Positions 22,991 through 33,277 of a stretch of DNA of 64,000 nt are shown here, piece by piece. Source of the DNA: Podospora pseudoanserina (Eukaryota; Ascomycota; Sordariomycetes; Sordariales; Podosporaceae). Position 1 is the stretch's first letter. Every line of letters starts with the position of its first letter. The stretch is taken from assembly GCF_035222485.1 (NCBI RefSeq), contig NW_026946671.1, positions 1 to 64,000 on the forward strand. Direction: 5' to 3'. The notes under the pieces are model-generated. The model did no database searches, was not told the DNA's origin, and saw only the letters and a list, made by a program, of their open reading frames with translations. Position numbers and translations under genes: made by a program.

Positions 22991-25900
22991 ATGCATATCA
23001 AACAGATTATTATCCAGGGCTTCAAGAGGTGCGACAACTCTTCTCAACGCGTCGCCGTTGCAATAAAACTAACTTGGACGTGTCTCACAGCTACAAGGAA
23101 CAAACCGTCATCGAACCTTTCTCTCCAAAGACCAATGTCATTGTTGGGCGCAATGGCTCTGGCAAGAGTAACTTCTTCGCTGCGATCCGATTCGTTCTCA
23201 GCGATGCCTACACCAACATGAGCCGCGAAGAGCGGCAGGCTCTGCTGCACGAAGGATCAGGCTCTGCGGTCATGTCGGCCTATGTCGAGATCATCTTCGA
23301 CAACACCGACAAGCGTTTCAGCGAACCGGGCGACGAGGTGGTGATCCGGCGGACGATTGCCCTCAAGAAGGACGAATATTCCGTTGATCGAAAGGTCCAG
23401 ACCCGCGCAGATGTGTTGAAGATTCTCGAGACGGCCGGTTTCGCCAAGGAAAACCCATTCTACATTGTACCCCAGGGTCGCATCGCGGCCATCACCAACA
23501 TGAAGGAGTCCGAGAGGCTCAACCTTCTAAAGGAAATAGCGGGTACCAACACCTATGACGACCGGAGGATACAGTCGCTCAAGATCATGGCCGAAACCAA
23601 CAGCAAGCGTGACAAGATTGACGAGACCCTGGTGTACATAAAGGAACGACTTAGGGAGTTGGAGGAAGAAAAGGACGAGCTTCGTGACTTTCAGGACAAG
23701 GACAGGGAACGCAGGTGTCTCGAGTATGCCCACTGGCATCGTCTGCAAAAGACCAATGCTGAGACTCTTGAGCAAGTGGAGGAAGCCAGGCAAGGGGGGG
23801 CAGGGGCCTCTACGAAAGATCGCGCCCAACTCCGAAAGACGGAGAAGGAGATTGCTGTTCTGGACCAGAAGGCCCACGAACTCAGACAAGCTCTGGAGTA
23901 CCTCACTATCGAACGGCGCCAACTGGATGACGACCGCAAGGACGCGGCTAGGGCGCGTGCCAAGGCCGAGCTGAAGACCAAGCATTTGGACGAGAGCAGG
24001 CATGTCCGCGAACAAACACGACAAAGGCAGGAAGCCGAGCTTCAGGAGGTCAGGCAAAAGATTCAACAAGCCGAAGCAGAGCTCGTCAGAGTGCAGCCCG
24101 AATACGAGAAGCTGAAGGCTGAAGAGGCTGAGATCAAGACTCAAAGAGACTCTGTTGCTGCTGGGCGAAAACGACTCCTTGTCAAACAGACCAGAAGCAG
24201 TCAGTTCAAGAACAAGGCGGAACGCGATGCATATCTTCGCAATGAAATCCAGGAGGCGACATCATCTCTCGGTCTCCAAAAAGCGAACGCCATGGACGCG
24301 AGGGAGCAAGTTCAGCAAGTGGAAAGTTCAATTGCGCAGCTTGAACAGTCCATTCAGCATATCAGGGCCAGAATGGAAAGCTATGGAGGCAACCGCACTG
24401 CTCTTTTTGAGAAATTGACCAAGGCGCAGGAGGCCAGGGAACAGCTTGAAGAGGAACGAAAGCGGCTTCGTCGTGAGGATGACCGACTCAGCTCGCAGAT
24501 CAGCAGCACCAGGATGGACAGAGACCAAGCAGAATCGCATCTCTCACATGCTATGGATTCGGCGACGTCCAAGGGTCTTGCCACTATTCGAAGACTTAAG
24601 CAGGAGAAGAATATTCCCGGCGCTTACGGGACGCTGGCAGAGTTGATGAATGTGCCGATGGATGCCTACAAGCTGCCAGTGGAACAGGTCGCAGGAAACA
24701 GCCTGTTTCACTACATCGTGGATAACCAGGCCACAGCGACGATGCTGTCTGATCACCTGTACAAGAATTACGGCGGTAGACTTACCTTTGTGCCCCTCGA
24801 ACAGATTCGCCCAAGGCAGGTTAAGATGCCGAGGGCGTCCGACGCCCAGCCCCTCATCAGCAAGATTGAGTTCGACCCATTATATGAGAAAGCATTCCAG
24901 CAAGTATTTGGCCGGACCATCATCTGCCCAAGTCTGGCTATCGCTTCTCAGTACTCACGCTCACACGGCCTTGACGCCATCACTCCCGAAGGCGACACAA
25001 CCAACAAGAGGGGTGCAATGACGGGTGGTTATGTCGATGCCAGGAGATCACGTCTGGACGCGGTTCAAAAGGTCAGCAAACTGCGTGAGATCTACGAGGC
25101 ACAGTTGGCAGATGCTGCCAAAATTAGAAAGGAGATCGAGGTGATAGATCAGAAGGTCACGGCAGCAAGGGGCGAGGAAACCAAGATTCAGCAACAAATG
25201 CGCCGCTTCGACCAGGACTATGACCCTCTCAAGGGCGAGCTTCAGAGCAAAAATTCGCAGCTTGAACGCCAGCGGGCTCATCACGAGTCTGCATTGTCAC
25301 ACTTGGCCGAAGTGGAGAAGAACATGAAGGAGTTGGACGATTCCATTCTGGCATCGCAAAACGAATTGGCCCAGGACTTTAAGAAGACCCTGTCAGCGAG
25401 TGAGGAGCAAGAGCTCGAGCGCCTAGGCAATGAGTTGAGCGCTCTGCAGAAGGAGTTCAAGGCGATCAGCACAAAGCGGATTGATCTTGAAGGTCGCAAA
25501 AAGTCTCTTGAGCAGGAGCTGAACACCCATCTCCGACCTCAGGAAGATCAACTTCGAAGTCAGGCTTTCGAGGCCACGACGGCAGGTGGTACTGAAAGCT
25601 TCAAAGACGCTCAGAAGGAACTCAAGAAGGCTCAAAAGCTGGCGGCGGAGGCGGAGGCGTCTTTGAAGGAGAACGAGCAGCAGACGGAGCAGACAATCAG
25701 TGAGCTGACCCAGGTAGAAACTCAAAAGGCGCAAAAGGAACAGGAGCTTCAGGAACTGCAAAGGCGTATTGAGCAATACCAGAAGAAGATGGAGAAGGCT
25801 ATTCAGACGAGGGCTCGCCTCATCAGCCAGGCTGCTGAGTATGCCAAGAATATTAGAGATTTGGGTATTCTGCCTGAGGAAGCTTTTGGCAAGTATGAGA

Positions 25901-26780
25901 AGATGAAATCCGAGCAGGTAAGCAACCGAGTATGTTGGGGTGAGTTGATTGGAACGCTAGCTGACATGTCTCCAAACAGATCGAAACCAGACTTGCCAAG
26001 GTCAACCAAGCCCTCAAGAAGTACAAGCACATCAACAAGAAGGCCTTTGATCAGTACAACAGCTTTACCACACAGCGAGACAACTTGCTGAAGCGCCGGA
26101 AAGAACTTGATACCTCGCAGGCCTCTATTGAGACGCTCATTGAGCATCTTGATCAGGAGAAGGACGAGGCCATTGAGCGTACCTTCAAGCAGGTGTCGAA
26201 GGAATTCTCCACCATCTTTGAGAAACTTGTTCCAGCTGGTCACGGACGTCTTGTCATTCAACGCAAGGCGGACCGTGCCAAGAACAGAGCTGCGAATAAT
26301 GACTCGGATGAGGAGGGTGTCAGTGGGGTTGAGAGCTATACTGGCGTTGGCATCAGTGTGTCTTTTAACTCGAAGGTCATGGACGAGCAGCAGAAGATTC
26401 AGCAGCTCAGTGGTGGTCAGAAGAGTGAGATTTCTCTCGGCATTTCAATCTGACATGTGTATGTATGACTAACCAAGGAATTTATAGGTTTGTGCGCTCT
26501 ATGCTTGATTTTCGCCCTCCAAGCGGCAGAGTCCAGCCCGTTTGTCATCTTTGACGAGGTCGACGCCAACCTCGACGCACAGTACCGTACGGCAGTGGCC
26601 AGTCTCTTGCAGTCGATTTCGGAGGAGCAAAAGACGCAGTTTATCTGCACGACTTTCAGGCCGGAGATTGTGCATGTTGCTGACAAGTGCTACGGTGTGA
26701 CGTTTCACAACAAGACGAGCACGATTGACTGTGTGAGGACGGAGGATGCGCTCAACTTTGTTGATGGGCAGAAGAAGTAG
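22991..26780 (+). CDS. smc3: Cohesin ATPase subunit Smc3
   Basis: Four exons (22991-23028, 23091-25917, 25980-26424, 26488-26780) encode exactly 1200 residues, the usual Smc3 length. Walker A is GRNGSGKS at residues 32-39. The two neighbouring lysines acetylated by Eco1 in other eukaryotes fall at 105 and 106. The hinge is at about 519-666 between two long coiled coils. The C-terminal ATPase has the signature LSGGQKS, split by intron 3, and Walker B FVIFDEVDANLD at about 1120-1132. Smc3 pairs with Smc1 and kleisin to form the cohesin ring that holds sister chromatids. Splitting the signature motif by an intron makes accurate splicing of the third intron essential for ATPase function. Confidence 0.97.
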
Positions 26781-27409
26781 GTAGGTAGGTAGATAGTGTG
26801 TGGGAAGGAAATATGTGACATGGTTGTATGTTTGTTTATGTGTTTAGGAGGGAATAAAAGGGTTGGCGTTGGTTTTGTGTTTGATGGTATAAGGTGGGTG
26901 TGTGGTCCATATCCAAGGGTATGGTATGGCTATGTGTTTTGCTGGCTTTGAAGCGAGGCGAGTGAGGATGTCTAGCTATTCGGGACATGGTTTACAATAC
27001 AATGGTTATTTGCTGCTACTCAAGGCCAGTGTTGATGATGGTCATTCATTCAATTAGCATTTTGGTTCTCTGTTCGGTCGATAGGTACCTAGTTCAAGGG
27101 AAACGGAAGGTGATCTTGGATGCTCAGAGAAAAGACATTCTCAGGGGCAAAGGAGCAGACTGACACCTCCCCCCCTTCTTTTCGGCAGGCAGCTGTGCTT
27201 GGGAGCTTTGACACAGAGGCTTCTAGAAGCTACCCCACCATGATGTTGGTTAACGAGCGACGACTGCGGGGCTGTGAAACCTGTCCCAAGTTCCCAAGCA
27301 GTTGGATCAACATCCCATTCCCTTATCAACTGTTTGTTTTCAAGAGGCAACTCTTTTTACTTTCTTCCACTTATCTCCCAAACCATAGTCGAACAAAATC
27401 ACAGCAACC
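26781..27409. other. Intergenic smc3-cdc37
   Basis: This holds the smc3 3' UTR (GT-rich, with GTAGGTAGGTAG just after the stop) and the cdc37 promoter. No gene is present. A heat-shock-element-like dyad is listed separately. Confidence 0.5.
27221..27228. promoter_or_regulatory. HSE-like dyad upstream of cdc37
   Basis: TTCTAGAA is a perfect TTC-nn-GAA pair, the minimal inverted unit of a heat-shock element, about 180 bp upstream of the cdc37 ATG. A functional Hsf1 site normally has three units and a third is not clear here. Because the gene encodes an Hsp90 co-chaperone the site is plausible, but it is unproven. Confidence 0.3.
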
Positions 27410-29082
27410 ATGCCTGTAGACTACAGCAAGTGGGTAAGTTACTTTCATCGTATCTATCCCCCAACCACCTCTCCCCAACCAGAGCCAACTATTGACCAAC
27501 TATGACTGATTAGGACGCCCTCGAGCTCTCGGACGACTCCGACATCGAAGTGCACCCCAACGTCGACAAGCGCTCCTTCATCCGCGCAAAGCAGAACCAG
27601 ATCCACCAGCAGCGCCAAGAGCGCAAGCTCCATATCGAGCAGTACAAGTACGAGCGCATCGTCAACAATGGGCTCATCTCGCGCATCTCGGGCTTGCTTT
27701 CGGCCCTCCAGTCCCATGCTGACGAGGCCAAGACCAAAAACCCGGCCGAGGTTGCCTTCAGGGCGGTGATGGAGTCGGCTGCGGGGTTGGATCCGAAGGA
27801 TGACATGCCGCCTCCACGGCCGGAGGCGCTGCAGGCGGCTGTTGGGGGGGAGCCGCTGCCGAGTTATACCAAGATGATGGCTACGTTGCTTGATCAGGTG
27901 AATAAGGCTTTGGATGAGAGGGGGGTGGGACAGGAGGGGAGGTATGAGGGGATGGTGGGGGAGATTGGGGAGCATTTGAAAAAGGTGGAGGATTTGCAGG
28001 GGGAGTTGGAGAAGAAACTGGCGGAGTTGGAACGGGAGGAGGCGAGGAAGATTACTAGTGAGGGGATTCATACTGGTTTTGACTCGACGCATATCAATAA
28101 ATCGAGTGGGGGGTCGAAGGCGGAGGGCGGGGGGGGTAAAGAGAGTGGGAAGGTGGAGTTGTTGAATCCGAATTATACGCCTCCTGAGGCGTTGCCTGCG
28201 CCGAGTGAGAAGGAGGAAGGGGGGGACGATGACGACGAGGAGGTTACGGCTTCGCCGGCGGCGGTCAAGTTTGCGAATATCAAGTCGAGTGATTATAGAG
28301 AGTCACATGCTTGGTTGAGCAGTCATCCGGAGATTTTGACGGAGAAGGAGACGGATGGGATTTTGGTCATGGCGTTTGATGCGCAGCTGGAGAACAGGTC
28401 TGATTACGCGCGGAACTGTGTTCATCAGGCGTTGCTTATTCAGTACTGTCGGGCGTTGGGCAGGGATGGGGTTGCGTTGTTCTTCAAGCGGATTACTACT
28501 CCCGGACACAAGGCTCAGGAGGTCTTTTACAAGGATGTGCAGGATACGTATATGAAGATCAAGAACAGGTCGAGGGAGATTAACCTGCAGAGGGCGAAGG
28601 ATGAGGCGGAGGGGAAGGGGGAGGGGGTGGAGCAGATTCAGCTTCATGCGGTTGATCCGGGGACTGTGATTAACATCAGGATCCCGCCGAAGGATAGCGA
28701 GGATTTGGATGTACAAGTTGGACGGGCGATTTTTGAGAGCTTCACGCTCGAGATGCAGAAGGCGCTGGAGACGGGGAGTTTGGAGGAGGTTAATAAGGTG
28801 TTGGGGAAGATGAGTGTTGAGGATGCGGAGGAGGTTGTTGGGAAGCTGAGTGAGGTGAGTTATTCCAGAGTATTTGATGTGGGTTGGGAATGGTTGCTAA
28901 CGTGTGAATAGTCTGGTTGTTTGAGTGTTGAGGAGGAGGTCATTGATGCTACGACTGAGGAGGGCAAGCAGAAGATTAAGAAGCTGGAGCAGGAGGTTAA
29001 GGAGCAGGAGAAGGAGGGGCAGGAGAAGGAGGGGCAGGAGAAGGAGGGGCAGGAGGCCAAGTATGCTGATGATCCGGAGTGA
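27410..29082 (+). CDS. cdc37: Hsp90 co-chaperone Cdc37
   Basis: Three exons (27410-27433, 27514-28854, 28912-29082) encode 511 residues. The 24-nt first exon gives MPVDYSKW, the invariant Cdc37 start needed for kinase-client binding. Ser14 and Ser17 in an acidic SDDSD context match the CK2 sites known in yeast Cdc37. The N-terminal coiled coil is followed by the Hsp90-binding domain (about residues 240-400) and a short C-terminal domain. Cdc37 loads protein kinases onto Hsp90 in the cytosol. The last exon ends in three tandem KEGQE-type pentapeptides encoded by 15-nt repeats (29005-29049). Codon use moves from C-ending to G-ending after about 27770. Confidence 0.95.
29005..29049 (+). repeat. 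Three 15-nt tandem repeats in the cdc37 3' exon
   Basis: The unit caggagaaggagggg is repeated three times without a mismatch, then runs into a partial fourth copy. It adds charged pentapeptides to the Cdc37 tail. In-frame length variation would be tolerated. Confidence 0.8.
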
Positions 29083-30027
29083 AGGGGGGCTTGTAAGATT
29101 GGGCATTGGTTAGGTCTGTGTAATACATGCAAATGATAAGTATGAATGAATTTTCTTGAAAATGGCTTGTACGCTTGGTTATGATGTCGTCGGCACCCTG
29201 ATGATTGCTGCGTATGTCATGTGCCCGGCTACTACCGTAATGGCTGAGAAATTCTCGGACGTGACCATACTATGGACGAGGAAATAGAGAATGCTATTTT
29301 GAACAGGCCTTTTGATATGTTAGGTTGGCGTATAAATCTCGTCTAGGTGGTCTACAGAAGGCTTGTTAGATATGTTGGTGTGATTGGAATGCCTCTCTAT
29401 TCCGATAATAGGTCTCTTCACGGTTTTCCAACCCCTTATCATCGCCTTCAGGGGTTTTTATTTATTCTAGCAGTCTGCCTCTTCTTGTCTAGGACACGCT
29501 GCCTTATAGCTCAATCTTGGACGAAAAATGTCTGTCCCTACAAAGTGTCGACAACCTTCACGTACCTACTCAACTTAGCTGGGCTTTCCTTAAACGTACG
29601 TACCTTCCAGTTGAGAAATCATATCCTTGTGGTATAAATACGACCAACAGCTTCGCTCTCGAAATTCCGACCCTTCCTTTTACAACAACACCTACACCCA
29701 GTGTCAAGGGCGCTCCTATTCCCAGGAGCCCAGTGGCCTTCCGGTCAAACTCTTCTACGTGGACCTTCTCATATCATTCTCCTAAACAGATTCCGTATTC
29801 CTCACATTCTTCCAACAAGATCACGAATCCCTTGTTTCCTGGCCAGGTCAATGCTGAGTGTCCTCTAGGATTTCCTTTTCTTTCAGAAACGCATACCCAA
29901 TCGATCGATCATCCTCTTTTCATACCACTTAACTTGCACCTTGCGACTAACATGTTGGCGCAGGTCAAATTCCCGACCTATTCTTTCTCCATTTTTTGAA
30001 GATATTTCGGGTACAACGATCGCCACC
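29083..30027. other. Intergenic between cdc37 and the repeat-bearing Zn2Cys6 gene
   Basis: A 160-codon open frame at 29517-29999 starts at TTG rather than ATG and shows no domain; it is more likely 5' leader of the next gene. Nothing else is recognised. Confidence 0.4.
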
Positions 30028-33000
30028 ATGCTTCCTCTGAGCTTTCCCTTCGCTCAAAGTTGGGGATTCCTTTCCCTCAACGCAAACGTCTCACCACCCG
30101 AAGCTGGGGGGACGGACACATCCCCCTCGACTCTTGCCAACAGCTCCCCCACAAATAACGCTGGTCAAGATTCTGCGCAAGTATCCGGTTCGAGTAAGCC
30201 TTTTCGTCTTATAAGTCACCTTTTCATCCCCACAAGCCGCTAACCCTTTAAAGACATGGCAGAGCCTTCACCTAGCACCAATGCTGGTCCAAACACTGCG
30301 GTCATTCATGATGATCCAGATTCCGATGACGATGAGGTGCTCGATATTGGCAAAGTCTTGAGACAAAAGGCCAACAGTTCGAAGCCTTCTACGACCAGAG
30401 CAACATTGGAACCCCCGCCCCCTGGTAGTTTGGCTGCAGAAGCACAAGCAAGACCTGTCCCGGAGACGTCAGCCAAAAAGCGAGGGTTGGGATGGCTGGA
30501 TGAGAGCCCCATCACTCCAGCTATGGGCATAAACACTACCACAGACACGCCGGTCACAGTCACACCCCAAACGCAGAGCGCTCATCGGCAGGCCATTCCG
30601 TCTCGGGCTTCAGTGACCTCGCCAGAGGCCCAGCGTGAGCATAACAGGTCCAATAGAAGCAAGGAAGAGAGAGAGCGTGAAAGACTTGAGACACTTGAAA
30701 AGCTCAACGCCGGACGCCAGGCTACCGAGACTCGGGCGTCTGATGATGGGAGATCTCAGGGTGGCCACCCTAGCTCCTCAGGGCTGGCGGTTGTTGATCT
30801 GAGGACGCCGTCTGCCAGTAAGGTGCCTTCTGTGGCAGATACGAGCTCATCACGCCGTTCACGGGCTAAACTGGAGGAAAGAAGGCGGAGAAAGGAGATG
30901 GAAAAGGCTACTCGCGAAGCCAAGCGATCTCGTCAGAAATCAACGCCATCTCAACCTCCTCCATCTCAACCTCCTCCATCTCAACCTCCTCCATCTCAAC
31001 CTCCTCCATCTCAACCTCCTCCATCTCAACCTCCTCCATCTCAACCTCCTCCATCTCAACCTCCTCCATCTCAACCTCCTCCATCTCAACCTCCTCCATC
31101 TCAACCTCCTCCGTCTACACCTCCACCTCCGCCCCCTACCTTTCAGACCGCGGAGCCCCGAGCCGTTGATAGAGAGATATCAAGGGCCATCCGACACACT
31201 CCAATCACTGCGGGTGACGCTACCGAGAGGAGACCGAATGAAATCGAAGCCCACGGAGCAGAGGCCTACCGGAGCGGTGCGAATAGGGGGACGTTGACAG
31301 TTGATCCCCTGGAAGAGACAGCAACCAAGAGCGCTGATGAGGCTGTCTTCGTCCTGGCAAAGAGGCTTGCCGAAGCTGAAGCTCGGAAGCCAAAGACCCG
31401 TGTTATTACCGGGATGGAAAGTGGCGATGTTCAACGGGATGCTCGGCCTTATGGCGTTTCTCGGGATCAACCTGCTTCTGCCGGGCCCAGTCGGCTTCAG
31501 CAGCCACGTAATCAAGGTTCTGGAGCTATCACCACACCAACCCGTGGCCGGAAGTGTGATCGCTGCACCAGGATGAAGAGGCCATGCACCTTTGGACAGC
31601 CCTGTTCGTGGTGTCAGATCGCTGAGGTACAGTGCGTCTACTTTTCGAACGTTGGCAGACTGGATCTACAGCCAGCTGAGCGTCCTGAGAGACCAGAGAC
31701 GGAGAGTTTTGTTGATCAACAGTATCGACTATCTTTGCCTCAACCTGGGTTTCAGGAATCTCAACCTATTAGCATGATGCCACCGCCTCCACGGCCTGTC
31801 AGCCAATGCCGACCACCACCACCTCCTCGTCCTCCTCCGCCACGTCCCAAGAGTCCGAGTTGTTCCCCTCCTCCTGAGCCTCAACCTCCTGCCACTGACG
31901 CCGTTTCTGCCATTGACGTCTTTGGCGAAGACAGAATAGTTTATCAATACGTCATCTACAGGACTCAGAAACTCCCTGTTGTTGAGGGGGAGGAAGATCC
32001 GGAGGAGAAGAGGGAAGACTATGCTATCCGGTGTAGTGAGCACAGCAAGTTGGCCGATGCTAATAGGCAGGTTGAGGTGCGGATGCAGAGGCCGAAGAAG
32101 GGGGTTGTGGCAAAAGGTTGGAAGTACAGGCCTGGGTTAGATGAGGCGCAGAGACCTGGGTTGATGGATGTGAGGGTTGATTATGGGAAGGAAGGGGGGG
32201 TGGAGTTTTTCTGGGTGGAGGTCGAGACGAGGGATTTGGCGGGGGTGGTGGAGGTTAGGGGTGGTAGGGGAGGGGGAGTTGATGGTTGAGAGGGTGGCTG
32301 GGGAGGTTTATAGGAGGTGGAGGTTTGATATTTGGGGGGTTGTGGTTGTTAAGAGGGAGGATTTGGCGGTGAGGAAGAGGGAGCAGAGGTTGGTTTTTGA
32401 TTGTGGTGGGGTGGAGGATAGGGGGGTGCAGACTGGTGAGGAGATGGAAGTGGACGATGAGGTGGAGGTGGAGGACGAAGTTAGGGTTGAAGAGAACGTC
32501 GCGGTGGAAGAGGATGTCGAGATGACCAACTTTGGTGACGGGATGGAAGAAGAGACACCAATCGAAGCAGCCGGAGAATCTCAATTGACAGGCACAACAC
32601 AAGCCGATACCCAAAACACTACCGATGCAGCACCAAAGAAAGACCTCCCCAACTGGCACCCCGACTACTACGCCGATTCCGACGAGTCAGACGACGACGA
32701 CGACGACGATGACGATGACGAAGACCACGTCTCCCCGTTCGAGCGTAACCCACCTTACAACCCACCCACTCCCGTCATCCTCCCGCCCCAAACCAACGTC
32801 CTTGACCTCTTGACCGTCACGCCCACCCTCTACGGTAGCTACACCAGCCCCCACCGTGCCAACATCGCCGCACTGCGAGTCCTCCTGTCTGAAGCCAGGC
32901 CGAGAAACAACTACATGAACGACAACATCCACTACAGCTCCGTCTTCAAGCCCACCCAGATGCTCCAGTTCAAGGAAGACGGTCTGGATCAAGAGATGAC

Positions 33001-33277
33001 GAGGGCTCTGTTCAACGTCACGTGGCGCCCGCCGGGTGACACACCCACTGAGAAGTACAAGTGGGAGTTTGAGGAGTTGAGGGTGTGGGTTACGGAGACG
33101 GAGTTGAAGGGGGCTATTGATTTGAGTGATTTTGTGGTCAGGGATGGGGAGGGGGATGGGTGGGCAGTTAGGAAGGGGAAGAAGAAGGCTGTGGCTGAGG
33201 AGGTTGAAAATGGGGTTGAGAATAGGGTGGAGCAGGTGGTTGAGGAGGTCGAGGGGGAGGCGTCAGAGGAGGAGTAA
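30028..33277 (+). CDS. Zn2Cys6 (binuclear cluster) protein with SQPPP repeats; frame change near the 3' end
   Basis: Exon 1 (30028-30193, ATG in a gccaccATG context) joins exon 2 at 30254, which stays open to a TGA at 32287-32289. Coding-like sequence resumes one frame over and runs to 33277. A six-cysteine Zn2Cys6 motif (CDRC-x6-C-x5-C-x2-C-x6-C, at about 31557-31637) lies in mid-protein instead of at the N-terminus. It is preceded by 11 perfect PSQPP repeats and a basic helix. Downstream come Pro-rich, acidic (ten consecutive Asp) and conserved-looking C-terminal segments. Either an extra base in the G-rich stretch at about 32240-32275 or a weak intron (for example 32254-32305, GT-AG) would join the two frames into about 1050-1060 residues. 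DNA binding is inferred from the zinc motif; the exact role is unknown. Confidence 0.6.
30946..31110 (+). repeat. Perfect 11 x 15-nt minisatellite inside a coding region
   Basis: The unit ccatctcaacctcct occurs 11 times with no mismatch (165 bp) and encodes PSQPP repeats. Perfect identity between units suggests recent expansion or ongoing homogenisation. The next unit begins ccgtctacacct, a diverged copy. Confidence 0.98.

Noticed and set aside
30946-31110. Possible CRISPR array
   Set aside because: The 15-nt units are head-to-tail with no spacers and lie inside a eukaryotic coding frame.
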